Source of the DNA: DASZIT01 sp963819695
GTDB taxonomy: Bacteria; Actinomycetota; Acidimicrobiia; Acidimicrobiales; RAAP-2
Assembly: GCA_963819695.1 (NCBI GenBank)
Contig: CAWFXD010000001.1
Location: 1,612,001-1,676,000, forward strand
Direction of reading: 5' to 3'
DNA length: 64,000 bases
Shown in pieces: positions 31,080 to 38,793 of this stretch (positions are counted from its first letter, which is position 1; each line of letters opens with the position of its first letter). The translations under genes were made by a program, and so were the position numbers. Under the pieces are notes generated by a model. That model had not been told where the DNA came from. It did no database searches and was given only the letters and a program-made list of their open reading frames with translations.

Positions 31080-32282
31080 ATGACCGCAGGCGAAGACAAC
31101 CCAATATTGCGGGGACTCCCGCTGCTCGACGATCTCCCCCCGCTCGACGGAACCAGCGTGTTGGTCCGGGTCGATTTCAACGTTCCCCTCGGGGTGAGCG
31201 ACGGCGGGACGCCGACGGTGACGGACGACTTCCGGATCCGGTCGGCGATGCCCACCTTCCGCTACCTCCTCGAGCGAGGGGCGAAGGTCACCGCCTGCAC
31301 CCACCTCGGACGCCCGGATGGTGCACCGGATGCCCGGTGGGAGATGACGCCGGTCCGCGACCGGCTGGCCGAATTGGCTCCCCAGGTGCAGCTGCTCGAG
31401 AACCTCAGATTCGAGCCGGGGGAGTGTGACAACGACCCGACCTTCGTCGAAAAGCTGGTCAATGGCCATGACGCCTATGTGAACGATGCCTTCGGGGTCT
31501 CCCATCGGGCCCACGCATCGATCGTCGGCCCCCCGAAATTCCTGCCCAGCGCGGCCGGCCTGCTGCTTCAGCGAGAGCTGGAGGTACTGGGGGGACTGCT
31601 CGGGCTCCCGCAACGCCCGTTCGTGGCCGTGGTCGGGGGGGCGAAGGTGAAAGACAAGCTCGGTGTGCTCACCAAGCTGCTCGACAAGGTCGATGCGCTG
31701 CTGGTCGGAGGGGGCATGGCCTTCACCTTCCTGGCCGCGGCCGGACACGATGTCGGAGCGTCGATGGTGGATCGGGATCAGATCGATCGGTGCGCGGAAC
31801 TGTTGGCCGGCGACACCCCGATCCTCCTCCCGTCCGACATCGTCGCCCTGGAGCCGGGTGCCGACTTCGGGTGCGGGTGCGATCAGGGCCAGGTGGTCAT
31901 CGTCGAGGAGGTCCCGGCCGGGTGGGTCGGCCTCGACATCGGGCCGGCCACCGTGAAGGCCTACCGCGAGAAGATCGCCGGCGCCGGCACCGTGTTGTGG
32001 AACGGTCCGATGGGCGTGTTCGAAGACGAACGCTTCTGCGCGGGGACGACCGGGGTGGCCCAGGCCGTCGCCGAGTGCCGTGGGTTCACGGTGGTGGGCG
32101 GGGGCGACAGTGCCGCCGCGGTGGATGCCATCGGGCTGGCCGACCGTATCGATTTCATCTCCACCGGAGGCGGCGCCTCACTCGAGCTTCTCGAGCACGG
32201 CGATCTCCCGGGTCTGGCCTCCCTGCGGGGTGCGGTCAATGCCCCCGTCCGCGAATCCGGCCGGGGCCGACACCCCTCGTGA
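31080..32282 (+). CDS. pgk: Phosphoglycerate kinase
   Basis: Transfers phosphate from 1,3-bisphosphoglycerate to ADP, 400 residues. Signature RVDFNVPL is in the N-terminal domain, with THLGRPDG, LLENLRFEPGE and FVAVVGGAKVKDK. The nucleotide-binding end has VLWNGPMGVFEDE and VVGGGDSAAAVDAIG. ATG at 31080 sits 34 bases after gap. The C terminus is extended by about ten residues after GLASLRGA. The stop overlaps the tpiA GTG by three bases. Confidence 0.97.
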   Translation: MTAGEDNPILRGLPLLDDLPPLDGTSVLVRVDFNVPLGVSDGGTPTVTDDFRIRSAMPTFRYLLERGAKVTACTHLGRPDGAPDARWEMTPVRDRLAELAPQVQLLENLRFEPGECDNDPTFVEKLVNGHDAYVNDAFGVSHRAHASIVGPPKFLPSAAGLLLQRELEVLGGLLGLPQRPFVAVVGGAKVKDKLGVLTKLLDKVDALLVGGGMAFTFLAAAGHDVGASMVDRDQIDRCAELLAGDTPILLPSDIVALEPGADFGCGCDQGQVVIVEEVPAGWVGLDIGPATVKAYREKIAGAGTVLWNGPMGVFEDERFCAGTTGVAQAVAECRGFTVVGGGDSAAAVDAIGLADRIDFISTGGGASLELLEHGDLPGLASLRGAVNAPVRESGRGRHPS

Positions 32283-33073
32283 CTGTCGCGGTTCGACGCC
32301 GTCCGCTGATCAGCGGCAACTGGAAGATGAACTTCGACCACTTCGAAGCCATCCACGCGGCCCGGGATCTCGGCCTGCGGCTGAGCCCGGCCGACGTGGG
32401 GTCGGTCGACGTGTCGGTGCACCCGCCCTTTACCGACATCCGGTCAGTGCAGACGGTCATCGAGGCCGAAGGAGTGCCAGTCGCCCTCGGCGCCCAGAAC
32501 TGCGCAGTGGAGGACTCCGGCGCCTACACCGGCGAGGTCAGCCCGGTGATGCTGGCCAAGCTCCATGTCGAGTACGTGATCATCGGGCACTCCGAACGGC
32601 GCCGGTATTTCGCCGAGACCGACGAACTGGTGGCCGCCAAGCTCGGTGCCGTGATCCGCAACGGGATGACTCCGATCTGCTGCGTCGGCGAGTCGGAGGA
32701 CGAGCGGGCGGAGGGGCTGACCAAGGATCGGCTGGACGGCCAGGTCGAAGAAGCCATCCGCCAGCTGGCGCCGGAGGCGGTGGCGGGCATGGTGGTGGCC
32801 TACGAGCCGATCTGGGCGATCGGAACCGGCCAGGCGGCCATGGCCGAGGATGCCCAGGAGGCCTGCAGTTGGATCCGGGAGATCGTGGGTCGGGTAGCCG
32901 GGGCGGAGCCGGCGACCACGGTGAGGATCCAGTACGGCGGCTCGGTGACAGCCGAGAACACCGGAGAGCTGATGTCGTGCCCCGACATCGATGGGCTGCT
33001 GGTGGGCGGGGCCAGTCTCGACGCCTCCGCCTTTGTGGCCATCGTGAAGGCCGCGACCAATGCCGGTCGGTGA
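32279..33073 (+). CDS. tpiA: Triosephosphate isomerase
   Basis: Interconverts dihydroxyacetone phosphate and glyceraldehyde-3-phosphate, 264 residues. The catalytic Lys is in SGNWKMN, the catalytic His in IIGHSERRRYF, and the catalytic Glu in VVAYEPIWAIGTG. The phosphate loop is in YGGSVTAEN. GTG at 32279 overlaps the pgk stop (GTGA) and puts the Lys near residue 15 as expected. Confidence 0.97.
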   Translation: MTVAVRRRPLISGNWKMNFDHFEAIHAARDLGLRLSPADVGSVDVSVHPPFTDIRSVQTVIEAEGVPVALGAQNCAVEDSGAYTGEVSPVMLAKLHVEYVIIGHSERRRYFAETDELVAAKLGAVIRNGMTPICCVGESEDERAEGLTKDRLDGQVEEAIRQLAPEAVAGMVVAYEPIWAIGTGQAAMAEDAQEACSWIREIVGRVAGAEPATTVRIQYGGSVTAENTGELMSCPDIDGLLVGGASLDASAFVAIVKAATNAGR

Positions 33074-33118
33074 GTTTGCTATCGTCTCCGGCGGCAAGAG
33101 TCGAGGAAAGGAGATGCC

Positions 33119-33349
33119 ATGTTGACCACCGCCATCGTCGTCGTGCAGATCCTGGCGTCGCTCTCCCTGCTCTTCCTGATTTTGATGCATAGCGGCAAGG
33201 GTGGGGGCCTTTCGGACATGTTCGGAGGCTCGGTCGGCTCGGCGGCGGCCGGATCGACGGTGGTGGAGAAGAACCTCGACCGGATCACGGTCACGGTGGC
33301 GGTTCTCTTCGCCTTCACCAACATTGTCCTCATTCTCCGCCTGCAGTGA
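33119..33349 (+). CDS. secG: Preprotein translocase subunit SecG
   Basis: A 76-residue accessory subunit of the SecYEG channel. It has two membrane helices (residues about 3-22 and 56-74) joined by the conserved loop LMHSGKGGGLSDMFGG. Shine-Dalgarno AAAGGAG precedes the ATG at 33119. A TATCGT at 33080-33085 could be its own -10. It follows tpiA, the common actinobacterial order, and its stop overlaps the next start as GTGA. Confidence 0.93.
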   Translation: MLTTAIVVVQILASLSLLFLILMHSGKGGGLSDMFGGSVGSAAAGSTVVEKNLDRITVTVAVLFAFTNIVLILRLQ

Positions 33350-35130
33350 GCTCGAAAGGCGCCGAGCTGGGCGGGCGCCGAGGTCGCATCGAAAACTTCT
33401 GGGCGGAGCGGCGGGCTCGTTGGACCTTGCCCCTGCTGATCATCGTGATCATCGTGATCGTGGCCATCGTCGATCACCTGGGGTCCCACCGGATACGGGA
33501 GGTGACCCAGCAGAGCATCTCGGACCTCGTCTCGGGAACTGGAGGGACGGCCGCCGTGAGCCTCGACCAACCCTGGGACGGCTTCAATCCGAATACCCCC
33601 GGCGGGGCCAGCTCCTCGACTCCCACCTTGCTCTCGTCGGTCCTCCCGAGCGCCTACACCATCCTCCCCAACCTCACCACCACCCTCAACGGTGACCTCC
33701 TGAGTAGCACCAAAGTCACCGCGGTGAGCCCGCTGACCATCCAATATGTGGTGAACCCGGCAGCCATATGGTCTGACGGCGTACCGGTCAGCGCCGAGGA
33801 CTTCATCTATGCCTGGAAGTCCCAGCGGGGGACGGAGCTGGACGTAGACGGCCAGCCCGATGCGGCGTCTTCGACCCTCGGGTACCGCGACGTGGCGTCG
33901 GTCACCGGCAGCCAGGACGGCAAGACGGTCACGGTGGTGTTCACCAAGCCGTTCACGGATTGGAGAACGCTGTTCAGCGGCATGGTCCCGGCTCACATCG
34001 CCGAAAGAATCGGCTGGAACCACGGCTTCGATACCTTCAATCCGGCCGTCGATCTGTCGGCAGGCCCGTACCTCTTGCATTCGGTTTCGGGAGGAACTGC
34101 GGTGTTGGTCCGCAACCCCCGTTGGTGGGGTGCGCCCGGAACCCTGGCTTCGGTGACCGTGTCGAATATGTCCGACCCCTCGACCTGGGTTGCCGGCCTC
34201 GCCAGCAGCAACCACATGGTGGCGCAGCCGGCCGGCTTCAATTTGGGGACACTCAACGCCACCTCGTCCTTGCCGAACACCCAGAGCACCGTGCAGCCGT
34301 CCCTTACCTTCATGCAGCTCGAGTTCAACACCATCTCGCCATTGGCGTCCCAAATGGCCCTTCGGCAGGGGATCGCCCATTCCATCGACCGTGACGCGCT
34401 CCTGGCCCAGACGTTCAAGGCGGTGGCGCCCGACCTCGGTGTCAACGAGGACCACCTCGCGGTTCCCTTCGCCAACACCTACGCGAAATCGTCGGCCGCG
34501 TCCGGCTACGACAAGGCCGACCCCGCGGCGGTGGACCGGTTGCTGGCGTCGTCCGGCTACCACCGCGCCCTCGACTCCAGGTATGTGGACGCCGGCGGCA
34601 ACCAATTGACGGTGCGCATGGCGGTGGAATCGGGGGATCCGTGGATCACCCAGGTGGGTGCGGCCATCGCCGCCCAGCTACGGCTGGCCGGGATCGCGGT
34701 GGCGATCATCCCGGTCGACGGCCAAGCCGGGTTGGCGGCGGCGGCCAAGGCCAACGGGTATGACATGGCCCTGGTGACCAGGTCGGCCGGGCCGTACCTC
34801 ACCTCGGCTGACGGTTGGTACTCCGAAGACCTTGGTCCTCCCGGGGTGGGCGGCTCGACCGACTGGAGCAACTACGACGATCCGGCTGTCGACCAGCAGT
34901 TCGCCGAGGCATCCCAAGAGTTGAACCCGATCGTCGGGAACCCGATATACGCCCAGATCGATGACACCCTCTGGGGCCAGATGGTGGCGCTGCCCCTCTT
35001 TCAAGAGCCGGCGTTGGTGGCCAACGGGGTGCAACTGGCGGGGATCCAGTACAACAGCGCGATCGACGGGCTCCTGTGGAATCTTCCGGCCTGGAGTCCG
35101 CTGATACCGAAGCCGGCCGGATCCACCTAA
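33346..35130 (+). CDS. Membrane-anchored family-5 solute-binding protein
   Basis: A 594-residue protein of the peptide/nickel binding-protein family (for example NPAAIWSDGVPVSAEDFIYAW and the later AWSPLIPKP). Unlike the lipoprotein at 4169-5842 it has no lipobox. Instead it has a basic N terminus and a single membrane span at about residues 27-45 (WTLPLLIIVIIVIVAIV), so it is probably tethered as a signal anchor. GTG at 33346 overlaps the secG stop. No permease or ATPase genes are adjacent, so the partner transporter is unknown, or the protein has another role. Confidence 0.88.
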   Translation: MSSKGAELGGRRGRIENFWAERRARWTLPLLIIVIIVIVAIVDHLGSHRIREVTQQSISDLVSGTGGTAAVSLDQPWDGFNPNTPGGASSSTPTLLSSVLPSAYTILPNLTTTLNGDLLSSTKVTAVSPLTIQYVVNPAAIWSDGVPVSAEDFIYAWKSQRGTELDVDGQPDAASSTLGYRDVASVTGSQDGKTVTVVFTKPFTDWRTLFSGMVPAHIAERIGWNHGFDTFNPAVDLSAGPYLLHSVSGGTAVLVRNPRWWGAPGTLASVTVSNMSDPSTWVAGLASSNHMVAQPAGFNLGTLNATSSLPNTQSTVQPSLTFMQLEFNTISPLASQMALRQGIAHSIDRDALLAQTFKAVAPDLGVNEDHLAVPFANTYAKSSAASGYDKADPAAVDRLLASSGYHRALDSRYVDAGGNQLTVRMAVESGDPWITQVGAAIAAQLRLAGIAVAIIPVDGQAGLAAAAKANGYDMALVTRSAGPYLTSADGWYSEDLGPPGVGGSTDWSNYDDPAVDQQFAEASQELNPIVGNPIYAQIDDTLWGQMVALPLFQEPALVANGVQLAGIQYNSAIDGLLWNLPAWSPLIPKPAGST

Positions 35131-35230
35131 CTCCATCTCTGGGACGGCGCGGCGGCGCCTGCACCGGGCGGCGGCCGGGCCATGGCGCGCTACCATGCTT
35201 CTCGCCCCGATCGCGAGATCGGTGCCATTC

Positions 35231-35314
35231 GTCGGAGTGGCGGAATAGGCAGACGCGCCAGCTTGAGGGGCTGGTGCCCGCAAGGGCGTGGGGGTTCAAG
35301 TCCCCCCTCCGACA
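35231..35314 (+). tRNA. tRNA-Leu (anticodon GAG)
   Basis: Acceptor stem GTCGGAG pairs with CTCCGAC at the 3' end. The anticodon arm is CCAGC-TTGAGGG-GCTGG with GAG in the loop. A long variable arm (TGCCCGCAAGGGCG) and T arm GGGGGTTCAAGTCCCCC follow. The 3' CCA is not encoded. TACCAT at 35191-35196 is a possible -10. The 3' half is overlapped by the end of a recombinase remnant on the other strand, as at integration sites. Confidence 0.93.
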
Positions 35315-35667
35315 CGACCAAACCCCGACTCCTTCAGCCCAACCTCCTGGTAGAGGACGTGGAGTCGGGGAGCACCGGACACGTTTACCTCCAAATGATC
35401 GGGGAGGACGGTGACGCTCTCCACCATTTCCTCGATCAGGATCCGCCTCTCGAGGTCGGTTGCCGCCGCCCACGACCGGTCGATTTCGAGGTCGGCAAGT
35501 ACCCGGGCCACCTCCTCGAAGCGCTGTCGCACATCGTCGGCCTTCTCGAGCTCCAGTCGAGACGCCTCGGTCTCGCCCTTGACCGCCTCCATGGCCCGGG
35601 CGATGCGAGCTTCCTCCTCGGCGAACAGATCGGCACCTATCCGGTCGTCGTAGCCGGCCTCAGCCAT
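35296..35667 (-). pseudogene. C-terminal remnant of a serine recombinase (integrase)
   Basis: A 123-residue open frame starting MAEAGYDDRIGAD. It consists of a charged coiled-coil-like helix (about residues 18-65) and then ATDLERRILIEEMVESVTVL-PDHLEVNVSGAPRLHVLYQEVGL. That pattern is the usual C terminus of large serine recombinases. The catalytic resolvase domain and zinc ribbon are missing. The last residues are encoded by the 3' end of the tRNA-Leu gene read in antisense, the arrangement left when an element integrates into a tRNA gene. Family assignment is from memory of the C-terminal pattern and is not certain. Confidence 0.6.
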
Positions 35668-35772
35668 TGTCCCTTCCCGAGAGAAACGGGCCCCTCAAGG
35701 CTGCCCCTCCGGGCGGCTGCGCCGACCTTGACCGGCCCTGAACGTTCCGGTCCTGGCCGGAGGTCTGAGTAT

Positions 35773-35790
35773 GTACGTCACTTGGCGTAC
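35773..35790. promoter_or_regulatory. Operator palindrome and leaderless promoter of the TacA/TacT-type module
   Basis: A perfect inverted repeat GTACG-N8-CGTAC. Its right arm runs into TACACT (35788-35793), which lies exactly seven bases before the antitoxin ATG at 35801. Binding of the antitoxin complex here would block the -10, the expected autoregulation of such pairs. Confidence 0.7.
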
Positions 35791-35800
35791 ACTATTGACC

Positions 35801-36076
35801 ATGGCATCCAAGACCGAACGACTGAGCCTGCGACTCACCCCCCACCAGGACGCTGTCCTTCGCCGGGCCGCTGAGGCTCGTGGAGAATCAGCGAACGACT
35901 TCGTCCTGCGCCACGCCGTCGAGGCGGCGGAAATGGAACTCGCCGATCGCCGCGTCTTCGTCGTCGACGACGCCGGTTGGGACGAGCTGCAGGATCTTCT
36001 CTCGGCCCCGCCGGCCCTTCCAGAGGCGATGGTCAAGCTGCTCTCGAATCCCTCGGTCCTCGAGCGACCGGCTTAG
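35801..36076 (+). CDS. DUF1778/TacA-like antitoxin (ribbon-helix-helix)
   Basis: A 91-residue protein with an N-terminal ribbon-helix-helix pattern (TERLSLRLTPHQDAVLRRAA) and a C-terminal region ending in LSNPSVLERPA that would wrap the toxin. DUF1778 proteins pair with GNAT acetyltransferase toxins, and such a gene follows with a one-base overlap. ATG at 35801 has a leaderless -10; the longer reading from 35771 would start inside the operator. It should repress its own promoter. Confidence 0.87.
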   Translation: MASKTERLSLRLTPHQDAVLRRAAEARGESANDFVLRHAVEAAEMELADRRVFVVDDAGWDELQDLLSAPPALPEAMVKLLSNPSVLERPA

Positions 36077-36561
36077 TGGCCTACGCCGGTCCGGAATTGT
36101 TGGCCGGCGAGCATCTCCTGGAGGGGTTCGACTGCGGGCAGCCGGCTCTGAATGAGTGGCTGATCCATCGCGCCCTCAACAACCAGGCGTCAGGCACCAG
36201 TCGCACATGGGTAATCGTCGAGGCTGGGTCCCATGACGTCGTCGCCTTCTACGCGTCAGCGACAGCATCGATTCTCCGGTCGTCGGCACCCCAGAGGATG
36301 AGACGGAATCAGCCCGCAGAGATGCCCGCCGTCCTCCTGGCCCGCATGGCGGTCGATGGGAGACACCAGGGTCGCGGACTCGGAGCAGCACTCCTGAAGC
36401 ACTTCATGCTCAAGGCACTCGAGGTGGCGAAATCTGTGGGAGTCAGGCTGCTGCTCATCCACGCCAAAGACGACGAAGCCAAAAGCTTCTACGTTCACTA
36501 CGGATTCGTCGAATCTCCCTTCGATCCGCTCGTCATGATGATGCTCCTCGCGGACATCTGA
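36076..36561 (+). CDS. GNAT-family toxin, TacT-like
   Basis: A 161-residue GCN5-type N-acetyltransferase. Family TacT toxins acetylate the amino group of charged tRNAs and stop translation. Visible features are the N-terminal FDCGQPALNEWLIHRALNNQ, the acetyl-CoA loop DGRHQGRGLGAALLKH and the C-terminal FYVHYGFVESP. These match the DUF1778-linked subgroup. GTG at 36076 overlaps the last base of the antitoxin stop (TAGTG), so translation is coupled. The module stands right after the integration site in the accessory region. Confidence 0.88.
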   Translation: MAYAGPELLAGEHLLEGFDCGQPALNEWLIHRALNNQASGTSRTWVIVEAGSHDVVAFYASATASILRSSAPQRMRRNQPAEMPAVLLARMAVDGRHQGRGLGAALLKHFMLKALEVAKSVGVRLLLIHAKDDEAKSFYVHYGFVESPFDPLVMMMLLADI

Positions 36562-36651
36562 CCGCGTCTGAACCTGGGTATCTGACAGGTGGCGTCGGGT
36601 TTGGGCCACTTTGTCAGCGGCGAACGTAATTGGGCGTGAGACGGAATGCGC

Positions 36652-37566
36652 TTAAAACCCTCCAACGAAGGCAAGAGATGCAAACGGTAGACACACAACC
36701 GCGGCAGACACCGTAATGGCGGCGGCGGCAATGGCGGCTGAGTTGGGGCGGTTCCCGACCAAGCGGTGAAGTCGGATGGATACGCCTGTTGTTGAAACGG
36801 CGAACATTCCGAACGGGACCCCGCCCGATCCGGACATGGTCACCAGAGCGGAAGCCAATACTTGCCGACCGCACCGACGACTTGCGAAATCGTCAGCAGC
36901 CATTTCCAACAACATTGCTACCGAGTGACGTGACCTACGGACGTAAGGCACCCATTCGAGCAGGCATGCCAGCGAGAGAAAAGGGAATAGGGCAATATCG
37001 TGGCGGCCGTTCGCATGAGCGCGTTCATGGTTCATGACGGCAGAGAGTTCGTCATCACTGAGCGCCTCCACTGCACCGGCACTGACCACCAGGCGAGGTC
37101 GGAATCCCGGCACGCAATATGCGGTGGATCTCGGGTCGTCGAGGACGAGGGCGTCCGGTGCTCGGTCGGTTGACGTGCTCACGAGATCGAGTAGGCGTCG
37201 ATGACGGGACCTCGCCACCAAAAGTCGCTTTGAAGTCAACACCAGCCCAACAGCCAGCACGATGCCAATGTCCGTTGCCAGTTCGAGACCAAGCGCGCCG
37301 TACACGCCCAACCCGGTCAACGGACGACCCTGCCGGGCATCGCCTGCCATCCGAACCAGCGCTTGGGCCAGGCTCAGGTGATAAGAGGCCGTCGTAACCG
37401 CCAGGCCCGCCCCCATGAGTGCCAATGCGCCAGCGAGGCCGGTCGCCTGCCAGAGCACTATCGCAGCGCGCGGTGCCCTGAGTTGCCATTTCCCCGCGTC
37501 GATCAGGAGTCCGGCTGGCCCCAATAGAACCAGGGCCACCATGCCGAGGACAACGGCCGTCGTCAT
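36652..37566 (-). CDS. M56-family (BlaR1-like) membrane metallopeptidase
   Basis: A 304-residue protein with several N-terminal membrane spans and a zinc-protease motif NHERAH around residue 180, followed by a further span and a C-terminal membrane segment. Actinobacterial M56 proteins are paired with BlaI/MecI repressors and are thought to cleave them after sensing a signal. The start ATG at 37566 overlaps the repressor stop (ATGA). It lacks a penicillin-binding sensor domain, so the signal is not obviously a beta-lactam. Divergent copper-delivery genes suggest a copper or oxidase-related signal (inference). Confidence 0.85.
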   Translation of the reverse strand: MTTAVVLGMVALVLLGPAGLLIDAGKWQLRAPRAAIVLWQATGLAGALALMGAGLAVTTASYHLSLAQALVRMAGDARQGRPLTGLGVYGALGLELATDIGIVLAVGLVLTSKRLLVARSRHRRLLDLVSTSTDRAPDALVLDDPRSTAYCVPGFRPRLVVSAGAVEALSDDELSAVMNHERAHANGRHDIALFPFLSLACLLEWVPYVRRSRHSVAMLLEMAADDFASRRCGRQVLASALVTMSGSGGVPFGMFAVSTTGVSIRLHRLVGNRPNSAAIAAAAITVSAAVVCLPFASLAFVGGF

Positions 37567-37925
37567 GATTTGCCATCCCCGATCCCCGAGTCCAATGCTG
37601 ATCGGAGGACTCTGGCCTCCTTGGGGTTCACCGTCTCCGCGAATCGGACCAGTGCGGCGTCCCGGTCGGAGGTCACAGCCAGCGCCTCCTGCATGAGCTC
37701 CACGATGTAGCTTTCCCGTGGTTCTAGGGCCGTATACCGGTGGGCTCGATCAGCGCGCGTGCGGCCAACGAACTTCTTGCGCTCCAGCCGGTCAAGAATC
37801 GTGAGAATCGTGGTATACGCATATCCCGGCACCTGGCCCTCCACATCACGACCGGTCATGTCGGACGGGTATGCCGCCCACAGAGAATCCATAACCTTCC
37901 GCTCCAACTCGCCAAGTCGTGCCAT
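37563..37925 (-). CDS. BlaI/MecI/CopY-family repressor
   Basis: A 120-residue winged-helix regulator. The N-terminal domain reads LGELERKVMDSLWAAYPSDM, then the recognition region YAYTTILTILDRLERKKFVGR, typical of BlaI. The C-terminal dimerisation and cleavage region is RDAALVRFAETVNPKEARVL. ATG at 37925 has AAGGA upstream; the longer reading to 38198 crosses the operator and has no support. It is translated with the M56 protease and divergent from SCO1, with the likely operator between. Confidence 0.9.
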   Translation of the reverse strand: MARLGELERKVMDSLWAAYPSDMTGRDVEGQVPGYAYTTILTILDRLERKKFVGRTRADRAHRYTALEPRESYIVELMQEALAVTSDRDAALVRFAETVNPKEARVLRSALDSGIGDGKS

Positions 37926-37978
37926 GCCCGTGTCCTTGTTTGCGGGTAGTCGTCTGACGCAGGTTAGACCAGGCTGAC

Positions 37979-38006
37979 TTGTAGTTCTACAACGCGTCGA
38001 ACTACA
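37979..38006. promoter_or_regulatory. Probable BlaI-type operator between the repressor and the SCO1 gene
   Basis: TTGTAG-TT-CTACAA (37979-37992) is a perfect palindrome of the CopY/BlaI operator style (TGTAG/CTACA). TGTAGTTC at 37980-37987 also pairs with GAACTACA at 37999-38006. The right arm overlaps TACATT (38003-38008), which lies seven bases before the SCO1 ATG at 38016. Repressor binding should block the SCO1 promoter and may also cover the -35 of the repressor gene. Confidence 0.7.
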
Positions 38007-38015
38007 TTCCGTCGA

Positions 38016-38792
38016 ATGAGCCGTGCCCGACGATTCAGCGCAGGTAGAGGGCTCGCGATCAGTGCGGCATTCGTGGTGGCCTTGGTAACTGCTGGGTGCT
38101 CCGGGGGACCGCCCCCAGCGCCCTCGGCGAACTTTGGCTCCATCGAGAACCGTGCCGTCCCGACGAGCCTGTCGACACTGCCATTGACCGACCAGCACGG
38201 CCAGACCCTGGACCTCGCCTCACTTCAGGGAAAGTACGTGATGCTCGTACCCTTCCTCACCCTCTGTTCGGACATCTGTCCGCTGACGACGGCCAACCTC
38301 AAAATTGTTCAGCGCTCGATCGACCAGTCAGGGGACCACTCCAAGGTCACGATTGTGGAGCTTTCCGTGGACCCGGGTCGGGACACGCCATACCGGTTGG
38401 CCGCCTATGCCGGGATCACCGGTGCCACCTGGGAGCTGGTGACTGAGACCCCCCAAGAACTGACGGCCATCGCCAAGTTCTTCGGCTTCTATTACCAAGA
38501 TGTCCCACAGGACAACCCGCCTGCGGTCGATTGGTTGACCCACCAGCCTCTGACCTACGACATCAACCACTCTGACGGCTTTGTTCTCCTCAACCCCTCC
38601 GGTCACGAGGTGTTCGTAACGGCAGCGGCTCCCGACTACTCCGGCCCACTCCCTCAGGCCCTTCAGCACTTCCTCTCCGACCTGGGAATCCAACACCAAA
38701 AGCACCCGCTCCAGCCCGGTTGGACGGCCAACCAGGGCATCCAGTCTGTGTCCTGGTTGCTGGGCACGCCGCTTCCGACACTGGGCTCCTGA
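38016..38792 (+). CDS. SCO1/SenC-family copper chaperone lipoprotein
   Basis: A 258-residue lipoprotein. The signal peptide ends at the lipobox-like VTAGC. The thioredoxin-like domain has the copper-ligand pair in FLTLCSDICPL (C-x3-C) and the third ligand His in INHSDGFVLLNP. SCO proteins deliver copper to the CuA site of cytochrome oxidase. The ATG at 38016 has a -10 TACATT seven bases upstream, so the transcript is probably leaderless. The start region lies under a BlaI-type operator. The CtaG-like gene follows after one base. Confidence 0.9.
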   Translation: MSRARRFSAGRGLAISAAFVVALVTAGCSGGPPPAPSANFGSIENRAVPTSLSTLPLTDQHGQTLDLASLQGKYVMLVPFLTLCSDICPLTTANLKIVQRSIDQSGDHSKVTIVELSVDPGRDTPYRLAAYAGITGATWELVTETPQELTAIAKFFGFYYQDVPQDNPPAVDWLTHQPLTYDINHSDGFVLLNPSGHEVFVTAAAPDYSGPLPQALQHFLSDLGIQHQKHPLQPGWTANQGIQSVSWLLGTPLPTLGS

Positions 38793-38793
38793 G

